From positions 1 to 64,000 of the forward strand of contig NZ_RQZG01000017.1 in the NCBI RefSeq assembly GCF_003859805.1: 64,000 nt of DNA. Direction: 5' to 3'. The notes under the pieces were generated by a model. That model made no database searches and was not told the origin of the DNA. It saw only the letters and a list, made by a program, of their open reading frames with translations. The position numbers and the translations under genes are program-made. Origin of the DNA: Arachnia propionica (GTDB lineage: Bacteria > Actinomycetota > Actinomycetes > Propionibacteriales > Propionibacteriaceae). This document shows positions 1-8,114 of the stretch, piece after piece; position 1 is the stretch's first letter, and each line of letters starts with the position of its first letter.

Positions 1-21
1 ACCAGCCCCACCCTCGTCCAC

Positions 22-531
22 ATGTCCACCCGCCAACCCGACCCCTGGGACATCACCATCCTCGACGGCTGGGAGGTCGTCCACCGCAACGCACAGAAGC
101 TCGCCGTGACGCGCCTTCCCAAGAGCGAGGAGGGGACGGTCACGGACGCCGGCCTCTTCATCCGGCGGCGCGACGGGTACGCCGTCTACGAAAGAATGAA
201 CAAGGGACGCACACCCAGCTACCCCATCGAACCCCAGGACCTGCTCCACCACGAACACCAACGACTCCTCAGCCGCGAGACAGTGGACATCACCGTCCTC
301 CCCGAACGACTCATCGGAGGCGAAAAGGCCTTCGGCCTCTCCCACCTCGGCGTGACACGGGGGCGCCACTGGTTCCAGGAGATCTGGTACGTCGTCCGCC
401 ACGACGGGGTATGGCGCTTCACCCTGCAACCCGCCCACTGGGAGGAGACGATCCCACCCGAGATTTACCAGATGCTCGACTCCTTCCACTGGGAGACGAC
501 AGAACCCTCCCCCACCGCCACCGAGAGCTGA
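22..531 (+). CDS. Hypothetical protein, possible Mog1/PsbP-like fold
   Basis: I do not recognise this 169-residue protein. It has no signal peptide and no membrane segment, so it is probably cytoplasmic. The sequence is rich in short strands carrying Trp, Phe and Tyr, and closes with a short helix (MLDSFHWE) followed by a polar Ser/Thr/Pro tail. That layout recalls DcrB/LpqN-type proteins of the Mog1/PsbP-like fold, which in actinobacteria often accompany type VII secretion substrates; this is an impression of pattern, not a detected domain. The next gene, 18 bp downstream on the same strand, encodes a small helical WXG100-like protein, so the two are probably co-transcribed. Only 21 bp lie upstream, so promoter and earlier operon members are outside the window. 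Confidence 0.6.
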   Translation: MSTRQPDPWDITILDGWEVVHRNAQKLAVTRLPKSEEGTVTDAGLFIRRRDGYAVYERMNKGRTPSYPIEPQDLLHHEHQRLLSRETVDITVLPERLIGGEKAFGLSHLGVTRGRHWFQEIWYVVRHDGVWRFTLQPAHWEETIPPEIYQMLDSFHWETTEPSPTATES

Positions 532-549
532 CTGAGGACGAGAACAACC

Positions 550-897
550 ATGACCGACCATCTCCACTTCAATCGGGACGCCGTCGGCGTCTCCGCCAAG
601 AAAAATTGGGCTGATTCCGAGGACTTCGGCATCCTCGGGGCCGCAGCAGGACGCCTCAATCCCGAAGCGGCCGTCGAGAAACCCAGCTCCCTCCTGCTCG
701 CCTTCGGTTTCGACGCTCTCCAGGCGGCCCTGACCAACTTCTGCTCCGACCTCAGCCACACCCTCCACGAGTTCTCCGATGCCTGCGCCATCCTCGGCTC
801 CGGCACCGAGGAGGCGATCTCCGACTTCGACGAGACGGAGCAGAGGAATGAGAAGGCATACCTCGACATCCAGCAGAGGATGTCCGGGAAATCCTGA
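550..897 (+). CDS. Small helical WXG100/EspC-like protein
   Basis: The product is 115 residues, acidic and predicted to be almost entirely alpha-helical from about residue 40 to 110 (LLLAFGFDALQAAL, then FSDACAILGSGTEEAISDF). It has no signal peptide or membrane segment. Size, the two-helix character with a short central break and the absence of a Sec signal are those of WXG100/EspC-type partners of type VII secretion, but the diagnostic W-x-G turn is not present, so assignment is by general shape only. It follows the 169-residue gene by 18 bp on the same strand, which suggests a two-gene unit. No ESX secretion ATPase or membrane component is visible in this window. Confidence 0.55.
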   Translation: MTDHLHFNRDAVGVSAKKNWADSEDFGILGAAAGRLNPEAAVEKPSSLLLAFGFDALQAALTNFCSDLSHTLHEFSDACAILGSGTEEAISDFDETEQRNEKAYLDIQQRMSGKS

Positions 898-919
898 GCT
901 CTTCCCCGTACCCTGAACC

Positions 920-1354
920 ATGCGGATCTGGTCATTGCACCCCAGCCACCTCGACCGGCAGGCCCTCATCGCCTGCTGGCGCGAGACCCTCCTGGCCCAG
1001 AAGGTGCTGCTCGGTCAGACCAAGGGCTACACCCGGCACCCGCAGTTGATCCGGTTCCAGGAGCTCGACGACCCGGTGGCCGGGATCGGCACCTACCTCG
1101 AGGCCCTCGTCACGGAGGCCACCGCCCGCGGCTATCGCTTCGACGCCACGAAGATCATCCGCACCGAGCCGTCGCTGCGGATGACCGTCACCCGAGGTCA
1201 GCTGGACCTGGAGACCGAGCACCTGGCGGGCAAGCTGAAGCAGCGCTCCCCCGAGCTGGCCGCACACTTCCCACCCGCCGACGGAGTGCGCCCCCACCCG
1301 CTGTTCGACGTGATCGACGGCCCCGTCGCCAGCTGGGAGAAGGCCAACGCCTGA
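920..1354 (+). CDS. Pyrimidine dimer DNA glycosylase (T4 endonuclease V family)
   Basis: This is a 144-residue protein of the pyrimidine-dimer DNA glycosylase family. Such enzymes cut the N-glycosyl bond at UV-induced cyclobutane dimers and nick the resulting abasic site, starting base excision repair. The family signature is clear at the N-terminus: MRIWSLHPSHLDRQ, then RETLLAQKVLLGQTKGY and HPQLIRF within the first 50 residues. In this family an N-terminal amine acts as nucleophile after Met removal, and a glutamate stabilises the intermediate. Length matches single-domain members. It is followed after 26 bp by a strong hairpin at 1381-1428. The gap of 22 bp from the upstream gene does not show whether it is part of that operon. 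Confidence 0.88.
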   Translation: MRIWSLHPSHLDRQALIACWRETLLAQKVLLGQTKGYTRHPQLIRFQELDDPVAGIGTYLEALVTEATARGYRFDATKIIRTEPSLRMTVTRGQLDLETEHLAGKLKQRSPELAAHFPPADGVRPHPLFDVIDGPVASWEKANA

Positions 1355-1380
1355 GCCCAGCCACGACATCCGCTGCACAT

Positions 1381-1428
1381 GTGCGGAGCGTTGCGACTGG
1401 CAACGATAACAGTCACAACGCTCCGCAC
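1381..1428. terminator. Bidirectional terminator hairpin
   Basis: An 18-nt inverted repeat with one mismatch (arms 1381-1398 and 1411-1428, arm core GTGCGGAGCGTTG) and a 12-nt loop lies between two convergent genes, the glycosylase on plus and the ABC permease on minus. There is no T run, which is common for actinobacterial terminators. Confidence 0.7.
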
Positions 1429-1448
1429 GATTGCAGCGCTTCCGGGGT

Positions 1449-2552
1449 TCAGGAGGCCTTGGCCAGGGCTTCCTTCCACTTCATGGGCTTGCCCGTCTGC
1501 AGCAGACCGCGGTCGTAGACCCGGGCGGCGAAGAGGATCACCACGACGGTGGTTGCGACGAGCAGGGCAGCGGAGACCCCCACCTGCCACCACTCCATCC
1601 GCCCCAGGAACAGCTGGATCGGCACCGCCACCGGGGCACTGAACGGGATGTAGCTCATCGCGGTCATCAACGCCTGGTTGCTGTTCCCGGCGATCACCCC
1701 GAAGTACGGCAGCATCACGGTCCACACCATCGGCTGCACCACGCTGTTGAGGTCCTCGGTCCGCGACACCAGGGCGGCAGCAGCCGCGTACATCGAGGCG
1801 ATCATCACGAATCCGAGGAGGAACAGTGGTACGAAGACCAGGATCGGGGCGAGCAGGTCACCCACCGGCAAGGAGTCGCCGTTGATCGCCAGCCCCAGCA
1901 GCACGGTGGCGGCGATGAGGCTGATCTGCACCAGTGCGGCGATGCTGTTGCCGATGATCTTTCCGGTGAGCAGGGCCTTCGAGGAGACGCTGGCCAGCAG
2001 GATCTCGACGATGCGGGTCTGCTTCTCCTCCACCACCGACTGGGCGATGCTCATGCCGAACGTGATGCCGGCCATCATCCACACCGCGCCGAAAGCGACC
2101 GACAGGAAGTACTGGAACGCCGGGTCCTGGGCGTTCGGGTCCAGCAGTTCCACCTGTGGAGCGACCGACAGGCTCTGCAGCAGGCTGGTCGGCAGGTCAC
2201 GCAGGCTCAGCACCTTGATGCCGAGCGGGTTGGAGGGGTCGGAGACCACAGCTGCCTTCGCCGTCTCGTCGAGGACCGCCTGCCGGGCCGCCGCGTCGTC
2301 GGCCACCTCGACCAGCTCGGCGTCCGGGATCTGGGTGACGATCTGGGCGTGCTCCGCCGTCGCCGCGATGCTGGGAGCACCGCCGCTGAAGAAATCCCCC
2401 AGCCGGGGTCCCAACACGACAACGGCCAGCATCACTGCGAGCGTGACGAGCGTGCCGATGATGAACGCCTTGGACAGGAACCGTACCTTGATCTCGCGCT
2501 GGGCGACGATGCTGACGGTGGACCAGAAACTGGGACGGGTATGGGTGTTCAC
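1449..2552 (-). CDS. ABC-2 type transporter permease (NatB-like)
   Basis: This 367-residue integral membrane protein is the permease half of an ABC exporter. A first hydrophobic segment lies near residues 28-50, followed by a large extracytoplasmic region of about 130 residues. The C-terminal half carries about five membrane segments, including the conserved cytoplasmic VEEKQTRIVEILLASVSSKALLTGKIIGN stretch split around the helix start (the usual 'E-K-x-x-R-x-x-E-x-L-L' signature of ABC-2/NatB permeases). This topology is that of NatB/YhaP-type sodium or drug exporters. The start is GTG and overlaps the TGA of the upstream ATPase gene in a GTGA tetranucleotide, so the two are translationally coupled. 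Substrate cannot be told from sequence. Confidence 0.85.
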   Translation of the reverse strand: MNTHTRPSFWSTVSIVAQREIKVRFLSKAFIIGTLVTLAVMLAVVVLGPRLGDFFSGGAPSIAATAEHAQIVTQIPDAELVEVADDAAARQAVLDETAKAAVVSDPSNPLGIKVLSLRDLPTSLLQSLSVAPQVELLDPNAQDPAFQYFLSVAFGAVWMMAGITFGMSIAQSVVEEKQTRIVEILLASVSSKALLTGKIIGNSIAALVQISLIAATVLLGLAINGDSLPVGDLLAPILVFVPLFLLGFVMIASMYAAAAALVSRTEDLNSVVQPMVWTVMLPYFGVIAGNSNQALMTAMSYIPFSAPVAVPIQLFLGRMEWWQVGVSAALLVATTVVVILFAARVYDRGLLQTGKPMKWKEALAKAS

Positions 2553-3430
2553 TTCGACATCTCCTTGTAGATCTCGTGGAGGTTGCGCACCACGGGCTGG
2601 AATCGGGTGACGGTGCCGCGTTGCAGCGCCTGGGCCAGGATCTGGTTGGCCACGGCCTCGTCAGCGGTGCGGAAGCACACGTAGCGGCCGTCGACATCGA
2701 CGACCTCGACGCCGGTCTCCCGCACCCACGCGGTGTCGGTGCTGGCCTGCAGCTCCCACTCGTGGGTGGAGTTCGCGGCCTGCAGCTCAGCGCGGGTGCC
2801 GTCGGCGCGGATCTCGCCGTCGCGGATGATGACCAGGCGGTCACACAGCCGCTCGACCACGTCCAGCTGATGCGACGAGAACAGCACGGGTGCGCCGGTG
2901 GCCGCGAACTCGCGCAGCACCTGGACGGTGATCTCGACGGACTCGGGGTCGAGGCCGGAGAACGGCTCGTCGAGGATCAGCGCGGAGGGCCGGTGGATGA
3001 GCGCGGCCGCGATCTGCACCCGCTGCTGGTTGCCGAGTGACAGGGACTCCAGGGTGTCGGTCGGCTTGCCCTTGAGCTGCAGCCGCTCCAGCAGCTCCAG
3101 CCCATGACGCTTCGCCTCCGTGGCTCCCACACCGTGCAGCTGGGCCAGGTAGACCAGCTGGTCGATGATCTTCATCTTCGGGTACAGCCCCCGCTCCTCC
3201 GGCATGTAGCCGATGGCCGCGCGGTGCTCGGGGGTGATGGGCCCGCCGTCGGCCAGCACCTGCCCCTGCTGCGCGGCGAGCACCCCCAGGATGATCCGCA
3301 TCGTGGTGGTCTTGCCTGCACCGTTGCCGCCGACGAAGCCGGTCATGAGGCCGGGATGGATGTCGAAACTGACGTCCTTGAGCACATGCTTGTCACCGAA
3401 GAACCGGTGGATGTTCCGTACGCTGATCAT
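2549..3430 (-). CDS. ABC transporter ATP-binding protein (NatA-like)
   Basis: This 293-residue protein is the ATPase partner of the adjacent ABC-2 permease. It has a Walker A GGNGAGKTTT near residue 37, a signature SLGNQQRVQIAAAL, a Walker B ALILDEPFSGLDPE and the switch histidine in LFSSHQLD. A C-terminal regulatory extension of about 80 residues of the type found in NatA/CcmA exporter ATPases follows. The open frame continues further upstream, but I place the start at 3430 because the product then begins MISVRNIHRFFGDKHVL like its relatives, and because a -10 box TAGCGT (minus strand, 3438-3443) ends 7 nt before this ATG. This fits leaderless transcription. The signature motif reads LSLGNQQ rather than LSGGQ, a normal variant in this subfamily. 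Confidence 0.88.
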   Translation of the reverse strand: MISVRNIHRFFGDKHVLKDVSFDIHPGLMTGFVGGNGAGKTTTMRIILGVLAAQQGQVLADGGPITPEHRAAIGYMPEERGLYPKMKIIDQLVYLAQLHGVGATEAKRHGLELLERLQLKGKPTDTLESLSLGNQQRVQIAAALIHRPSALILDEPFSGLDPESVEITVQVLREFAATGAPVLFSSHQLDVVERLCDRLVIIRDGEIRADGTRAELQAANSTHEWELQASTDTAWVRETGVEVVDVDGRYVCFRTADEAVANQILAQALQRGTVTRFQPVVRNLHEIYKEMSK

Positions 3431-3548
3431 GACCTCAACGCTACGGTTCCCCCTCGTCACCGCACATCCCGCGTGCGGGTGAAATCCCGTATCCCCCGCA
3501 CGGGGGAGGCGACGGCGCCACGAGGGTGCGCGAACAGGAGCGTACCCG

Positions 3549-3619
3549 AACTGGCGGGTTGCTTGACCTTGGAACGTTTCACACGAGGTCTCGCGGAACC
3601 AAAACGGCGATTCATGCCC
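3549..3619. repeat. Dispersed repeat, copy A
   Basis: Two conserved blocks, AACTGGCGGGTTGC at 3549-3562 and CGGCGATTCATGCCC at 3605-3619, reappear at 9112-9125 and 9167-9181 with nearly the same spacing (56 versus 55 nt between block starts). The DNA between the blocks is poorly conserved. Both copies are intergenic, in front of an ABC exporter operon and in front of htrA. Confidence 0.5.
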
Positions 3620-3688
3620 AAGTGGTGGAGACGCGACAGGGACGCAGGCCACTGACTCAGCGGGGTCTGTTCACGACCACTGGCGCAG

Positions 3689-3730
3689 AGTGGTCGCGAA
3701 ACGTCGAGAAACCGACACTTCACGACCACC
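3689..3730 (-). terminator. Terminator-like palindrome of a repeated family (copy 1)
   Basis: This palindrome has arms AGTGGTCGCGAAACGTCG and CGACACTTCACGACCACC around a short A-rich loop. It begins 5 bp beyond the stop codon of the response regulator, so it is placed as that operon's terminator. A further TCACGACCACT arm occurs at 3670-3680. A near-identical palindrome is found at 51638-51679 after an unrelated gene. Confidence 0.55.
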
Positions 3731-3735
3731 CCGGC

Positions 3736-4380
3736 TCAGTGACGCGGCACCAGGCCGTGCTCGAAGGCCCAGATCACGGCGTTGATCCGGTCACGCAACC
3801 CCAGCTTGGTCAGGATGTTGGAGACATGGGTCTTGACCGTCTCCGCACTGATGTAGAGCTCTCCCGCGATCTCCGCGTTGCTCAGTCCCCGGGCAAGACA
3901 GCGCAGGGTGTCGAGTTCACGTTCGGTGAGCACGTCGACCCTCGCGTCGACGGGGACCGACGATGCGGCGAACCTGCCGATGACCCGCCTGGTCACCTCG
4001 GGGGCCAGCAGGGCGTCGCCTCGTCCCAGCACCTGCACGGCCTCGATCAGTTTCTCGGCCTCCGCGGTCTTCAGCAGGAACCCCGAGGCCCCGGCCTGGA
4101 GGGTCTCGAAGAGGAAGTCGTCCCGGTCGAAGGTGGTGAGGATCAGGATCGCGGCCCGACACCCCCGGTCCGTGAGCTGCCGGGTGGCGGCGATCCCATC
4201 GCACCTCGGCATCTGCACATCCATGCAGATCACGTCCGGGTCGAGGTCCTGGGCCATGACAACGCCCTCCTCACCGTTGGCGGCCTCCCCCACCACCTCG
4301 ATCCCCGGCTCGGACTCCAGGATGGTCCTGAAACCGACGCGGATCAGCGCCTGGTCGTCCACCAGCAGCACCCGGGTCAT
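3736..4380 (-). CDS. NarL/FixJ-family response regulator
   Basis: This 214-residue protein is a two-component response regulator. The receiver domain (1-120) shows the acidic pocket D8/D9, the phospho-acceptor Asp54 in VICMDVQMP, the Thr in LTTF and the Lys in LLKTAEAEK. The LuxR-type helix-turn-helix occupies about 148-210 (LTERELDTLRCLARGLSNAEIA, then SAETVKTHVSNILTKLGL). It overlaps the upstream histidine kinase gene by 4 bp (ATGA), so the pair is translationally coupled and is clearly cognate. Because the NatAB-like exporter operon follows on the same strand 300 bp downstream, that exporter is a possible target, as is common for such pairs. This is inference from context. Confidence 0.9.
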   Translation of the reverse strand: MTRVLLVDDQALIRVGFRTILESEPGIEVVGEAANGEEGVVMAQDLDPDVICMDVQMPRCDGIAATRQLTDRGCRAAILILTTFDRDDFLFETLQAGASGFLLKTAEAEKLIEAVQVLGRGDALLAPEVTRRVIGRFAASSVPVDARVDVLTERELDTLRCLARGLSNAEIAGELYISAETVKTHVSNILTKLGLRDRINAVIWAFEHGLVPRH

Positions 4381-5600
4381 GCTGTCACCCCCGTCGGGAT
4401 CTCGGCACGGACCCGAAACCCGCCACGCGGTTTGGTGCCTGCACTCAGCGCCCCGCCGATGGCCTCGACCCGCTCCCGCATCCCGATGAGTCCGGTACCG
4501 GTGCCCGTGAGGCCGACGCGTTCCCCGTACCCGTCGTCGGAGACCTCCAGCTCCACCCGGTCGGGATGACCCCGGAGCCTCACCTCGACGTGCACTCCCG
4601 GCCCGGCGTGCTTGGTGGCATTGGTCAGTCCCTCCTGGGTGACGCGGTAGAGGGTGAGCCCGACCGCCGGGCTGACCTCGGGTATCTCCCCGAACGCCTC
4701 GTAGCTGGCATCCAGTCCGCTCGCCCTGGCCGAGGCGACGAGTTCGGGCAGGTCGTCGACCGTCGGTGGGACGACATCGCTGCCGTCGCTGGCACGCAGT
4801 GTCAGCACCATGGTGCGCAACTCCTCGACGGCGTGGCGAGCACTGCCCTCGATGTGCTTCAGCGAGGCGGTGGCCGCCTCCGGGTCGCGCGCGATCACTC
4901 GCCTGGCAGCAGCCGCCTGGACCGACATCGTCGTGACGTGGTGGGCCACGATGTCGTGCAGTTCCCGGGCGATCCTCAGGCGTTCCTGCTCGATGGCCGC
5001 GCGCACCAGCTCGGACTCGAGGTGCTGGATGTCGGCGTGGGCCTGGCGGAGTTGCTCACGCTCGACGGCCTGGTCGAAGGAGCGGTCGCCGAAGACCCAG
5101 GCCCCGGCGAAGAAGGCGATGTTGACGGCGATCTGGATCGCGAACACTCCGAGCAGCGGCCGGATCGGGGCCATCACGGTGCCGTCGACCTCCTCGATGA
5201 TGCGCAGTGCGAAGGCCACCCCGAGCCACAGCGCCATCCCCGCGCAGATGAGGATACGGACGAGCAGTGCGCGTTCCCGCTGCATGGACCACGCGCCGAT
5301 GGAGTAGAAGGAGACGAACAGCGACACCTGCGAGATGTGCACCTCCATGCCCGTCAGGTAGGCCGACACCACGTAGAGGACGGCCACCACAACCCCGGAG
5401 ATCAGCGGGAAACGGCGACGCCACAGCAGCGGCACCGTCATGGCGATGCTGCCGACGGCCTGCAGCCAGGCCGGGGTCTCGAAGAAGCTACGCTCCGTCA
5501 GGTGGGTGAACCACGCCATGACGCAGCCCAGCGCCACCAGCGCGACGGTGATCGTCGCGTCGGTGCGCAACCAGTTGGCGGGCAGCTCGCGCGTGTCCAT
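4377..5600 (-). CDS. Membrane sensor histidine kinase (HisKA_3 type)
   Basis: This 407-residue sensor kinase carries about five membrane helices in residues 15-170, with no sizeable extracellular domain, as in the intramembrane-sensing DesK/LiaS-like kinases of Gram-positive bacteria. A coiled-coil follows (VEREQLRQAHADIQHLESEL). The dimerisation/phosphoacceptor helix contains His215 in ARELHDIVAHHV, and the HATPase domain has the N-box GLTNATKHAG and the glycine-rich GTGTGLIGMRERV. It phosphorylates the response regulator encoded by the overlapping downstream gene. Six base pairs separate its start from the stop of kptA on the same strand, so all three genes probably form one transcript, an unusual pairing. 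Signal unknown. Confidence 0.9.
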   Translation of the reverse strand: MDTRELPANWLRTDATITVALVALGCVMAWFTHLTERSFFETPAWLQAVGSIAMTVPLLWRRRFPLISGVVVAVLYVVSAYLTGMEVHISQVSLFVSFYSIGAWSMQRERALLVRILICAGMALWLGVAFALRIIEEVDGTVMAPIRPLLGVFAIQIAVNIAFFAGAWVFGDRSFDQAVEREQLRQAHADIQHLESELVRAAIEQERLRIARELHDIVAHHVTTMSVQAAAARRVIARDPEAATASLKHIEGSARHAVEELRTMVLTLRASDGSDVVPPTVDDLPELVASARASGLDASYEAFGEIPEVSPAVGLTLYRVTQEGLTNATKHAGPGVHVEVRLRGHPDRVELEVSDDGYGERVGLTGTGTGLIGMRERVEAIGGALSAGTKPRGGFRVRAEIPTGVTA

Positions 5601-5606
5601 GGTCCC

Positions 5607-6146
5607 TCACAGCTCCGAGAGGTGACGGGCGGGGATCGTCCCTGCCATCCAGACCCGGTCACTTCCTCGGTGGAACCGGATGCCCGCCTCGTGGGCGGCC
5701 GCGGCGTCGATGCGCAAGATGACGGGGCGGCTCGCGTGGCGGGACCCGACGGATCGTGCCATCTCCACGTCGGTGGCCATGTGGACCTGCTGCCGCTCCA
5801 TGGGCAGCAGACCCTTGGAGAGCACCGAAGTCAGGTTGCCCGGGGCGGTGCCGTGGTACAGGACCGGCGGGGGTGTGGCCGGGGTGTGCTCGATGCGGGT
5901 GGCGACGGAGTGCCCGTAGACGGCGCGGATCCGGCCGTCGCGGATCTCGTGCCGCTGCTTGCTCGCCGAGGAGACGGCCTGCTCGATGTCGGCGCGGCTC
6001 ACCCTGCGGCTCCTCCGGTGGAACGCCGCGACCATGTCGTCGAGGCTGACCCAGCCCTCCGCGTCGAGGGTGAGCCCGTAGCTGCCGGGGTCGTGCCTGA
6101 GAGCGTGGGACAGGGTCCTGCTGATGTCGGTCAGGCGTTTGTCCAT
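5607..6146 (-). CDS. kptA: RNA 2'-phosphotransferase KptA/Tpt1
   Basis: This 179-residue protein matches the KptA/Tpt1 family, which removes an internal RNA 2'-phosphate using NAD+, giving ADP-ribose 1''-2'' cyclic phosphate. The N-terminal winged-helix lobe reads LSHALRHDPGSYGLTLDAEGW. The RNA/NAD lobe shows LYHGT, then a GLLPMERQQVHMATD stretch and FHRGSDRVWMAGTIP near the end. In fungi the enzyme acts in tRNA splicing. Bacteria lack that pathway and the physiological role is unsettled. Here the gene is the first of a probable kptA-kinase-regulator operon. A -10 box TAGGCT (minus strand 6153-6158) ends 6 nt before the ATG, so the mRNA is probably leaderless. It is divergent from the propeller gene at 6178. 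Confidence 0.88.
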   Translation of the reverse strand: MDKRLTDISRTLSHALRHDPGSYGLTLDAEGWVSLDDMVAAFHRRSRRVSRADIEQAVSSASKQRHEIRDGRIRAVYGHSVATRIEHTPATPPPVLYHGTAPGNLTSVLSKGLLPMERQQVHMATDVEMARSVGSRHASRPVILRIDAAAAHEAGIRFHRGSDRVWMAGTIPARHLSEL

Positions 6147-6177
6147 GGCCCCAGCCTAGGCCCTCTATCCTGTCCCC
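6147..6177. promoter_or_regulatory. Back-to-back leaderless promoters
   Basis: Only 31 bp separate two divergent start codons. On minus, TAGGCT (6153-6158) lies 6 nt before the kptA ATG. On plus, TATCCT (6166-6171) lies 6 nt before the ATG at 6178. Each -10 box is at the distance expected when transcription starts on the start codon itself, and each promoter's upstream region lies within the other gene. Confidence 0.6.
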
Positions 6178-7704
6178 ATGACCACCCAGCCACGCGTCCT
6201 CGCCGGTCTCGGGGGCTGGGAGGATCTGTGGAGCACCGACGGGTGGTACCTGTGGTGGAGCGCCGACGGTGATCGGGTGCTGGTGGTGAACCGGGACCTC
6301 TTCCTCCACGACGCCTGCACCGGGGCGCTGCTCCGGGTCTTCCCGAAGGCCCGGTTCCACGTTCACGGCCGGCCCCTCAGCCACGACGACGAGCGGGTGC
6401 TGGCGGGCGACGGGGTGTGGGACACCGCGACGATGCGGGAGCTGTTCCGCCTCCACCATCCACGCGGGACCACCGCTGAGTGGAGCCTTGACGGAACCCT
6501 CATCGCCCTGGCCTCCCCCGGTCGCCCCATCGCCCTGGTCGACGGCCGAACCGGTGCGGTGCGGCACCGGCTCGAGACCTCGACCGATCGCCCCCACCCA
6601 CCGGCCTGGTCACCGGATGGCCGTCACCTCGCCGTCGGCGGGATCGCCCACGCCTCGGTGTGGGACACGGCCACGGGCGAGCAGGTGCTCCACATCCGTC
6701 GGGAACAGGGACCGCGCCGCCGCCACGCCGGGCCGGAGCACTGGCGGGTGTTCTGGGAGTCCGATCAGGTGCTGGTCGCCGACTCGGATGACGACCTCAC
6801 CCGTTGGGGGCTCGACGGCTCCCCGCTCGGCCTGGCGAGACGACCCGAGCCCGCCCCGCCCGATCTCACCAGCCCGGACGGGACGTGTCGTCTCGTGCCG
6901 GAGCAGCGGGAACTCCACGTGGTGACCGAGGCGACGGGGCACACCGTGCGACTGGCCAGGGCCGTCATCGAGGAGCGACCGCTGGCGGTGACCGGGCAGC
7001 ACCTCGTCATCGGATCTCCCCCGCTCCGGGTGGATCTCACCACCGGCGCTCCCAGCGCACCCGGAGACACGTCCTGTGTCCCGCATCCCACCACCTCGCC
7101 GGATGGTCGCCCCGTCGACGAGGTGATCCTCGGCCCGGATGGTCGGTGGCTCGCCTGCCTCGACCACGGTGGCTGCCTGGAGGGTGAGGGGCTGGTGAGC
7201 CTGTGGCGGGGCGGGCAACTCCTGCACCGCTTCGAGCCGCTCGGTGACATCCCGGACCTGATCTGGAGCCCCGACGGGACGCGGCTGCTCGCCGTCGGAG
7301 AATTCATGGGGCTTCGCATCCTCGATGCCCACTCCTTCGAGGTGGGTGACCTCGCACTCCCCCACCCGCACAGCGCCGCCTGGAGCCCCGACGGGGAGCG
7401 CATCGTGGCCGCCAGCGATCTCGGTCTGGTGGTCCTCGACCTCGACGGCCGGCGCCAGCACTGCTGGTCCGGGGAGGCATCGGTGCTCCACTGGGTGCAG
7501 CCGGAGCGGATCGTCGCCCTGACGGAGCGGGGAATGCTGCAGTGGGACCCCGCCGGGAACCCCGTCGGGGTCTGCGTCGATCTCCTCCCCGAGGGTGACC
7601 TGCTGGTCCGCGACTCCCTCACCGGGGCGCTGGTGAGTGCCACGGCAAGGGCGGATCGTTGGTTCCGTCCACTGCCCAGGATGCACGAACCCGCCCGGAC
7701 CTGA
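6178..7704 (+). CDS. WD40-like beta-propeller protein
   Basis: This is a 508-residue protein built of degenerate WD40/PQQ-like propeller blades. Repeated phrases such as WSPDGRHLAVGG, WSPDGTRLLAVGE and WSPDGERIVAAS, each about 40-60 residues apart, mark blade ends. There is no signal peptide, membrane segment or fused catalytic domain, so it is probably a soluble cytoplasmic scaffold or binding protein. Partner unknown. The start at 6178 is supported by a -10 box TATCCT 6 nt upstream. A hairpin overlapping its stop codon (7684-7722) is the likely terminator. It is divergent from kptA and not obviously in an operon. Confidence 0.75.
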   Translation: MTTQPRVLAGLGGWEDLWSTDGWYLWWSADGDRVLVVNRDLFLHDACTGALLRVFPKARFHVHGRPLSHDDERVLAGDGVWDTATMRELFRLHHPRGTTAEWSLDGTLIALASPGRPIALVDGRTGAVRHRLETSTDRPHPPAWSPDGRHLAVGGIAHASVWDTATGEQVLHIRREQGPRRRHAGPEHWRVFWESDQVLVADSDDDLTRWGLDGSPLGLARRPEPAPPDLTSPDGTCRLVPEQRELHVVTEATGHTVRLARAVIEERPLAVTGQHLVIGSPPLRVDLTTGAPSAPGDTSCVPHPTTSPDGRPVDEVILGPDGRWLACLDHGGCLEGEGLVSLWRGGQLLHRFEPLGDIPDLIWSPDGTRLLAVGEFMGLRILDAHSFEVGDLALPHPHSAAWSPDGERIVAASDLGLVVLDLDGRRQHCWSGEASVLHWVQPERIVALTERGMLQWDPAGNPVGVCVDLLPEGDLLVRDSLTGALVSATARADRWFRPLPRMHEPART

Positions 7705-7722
7705 GGCCTGGGCGGGTTCGTG
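7684..7722 (+). terminator. Terminator hairpin overlapping a stop codon
   Basis: A 13-bp perfect stem (CACGAACCCGCCC at 7684-7696 with GGGCGGGTTCGTG at 7710-7722) encloses the stop codon of the propeller gene. The left arm is coding. It also serves the convergent small membrane-protein gene. Confidence 0.65.
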
Positions 7723-7737
7723 GGGTCGGGGTTCAGC

Positions 7738-7974
7738 TCAGCACTGCGACCCCCGGTAACGGGCGTCCCCGAAGCCGAGGATCATCGTGACGATGGGGCT
7801 GAGCAGGGACAACCAACCATTTCCCCGGGCGATCTTGAGGGCCGTGCAGCCGTTGCGGAACGGGGTGGAACACTTCCACCCCGCCGCACCGGCCTTCTCG
7901 AACATCATCCAGTGCGCGACGGCCGGGAAGATCAGCGACACGACACCGAAGAGTGTTGTGTCGCCGGAGCTCAT
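7738..7974 (-). CDS. Small membrane protein, DUF5684-like
   Basis: This 78-residue protein begins MSSGDTTLFGVVSL and has two hydrophobic segments (about 7-25 and 52-70). The phrase MMFEKAGAAGWKC...PFRNGCTALKIARGNGW matches the DUF5684 pattern (FEKAG..GW..IIP.YN...L.KIAGR.GW) of small actinobacterial membrane proteins, but the usual aromatic IPxYN is altered to TPFRNG and two cysteines are present, so it is a divergent copy. The frame is open upstream, but the chosen ATG gives the family-like N-terminus. Function unknown. Confidence 0.6.
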   Translation of the reverse strand: MSSGDTTLFGVVSLIFPAVAHWMMFEKAGAAGWKCSTPFRNGCTALKIARGNGWLSLLSPIVTMILGFGDARYRGSQC

Positions 7975-8114
7975 GCCTGACCCGATGGTTTCTCTTCCCT
8001 GAGGGAACTGGGGCCTGCAGACCTCTGAACGACGACAGCACGATGTCAATCGTCCGACGTCTCCACCTCCCACGGTTCGTCCTCCTCTTCCCGTCACCAT
8101 GAGAGGATTTCCCC

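Larger units (their letters stand above)
3431..3735. other. Intergenic region with promoter and repeats
   Basis: This 305-bp gap contains no convincing gene. It holds the leaderless promoter of the ABC operon at its left end, a GC-rich stretch with repeated CCCGCACG/CCCGTGCG motifs (about 3465-3505), repeat element A (3549-3619), and a TCACGACCAC-type palindrome array (3669-3730) next to the stop codon of the response regulator. Confidence 0.6.
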
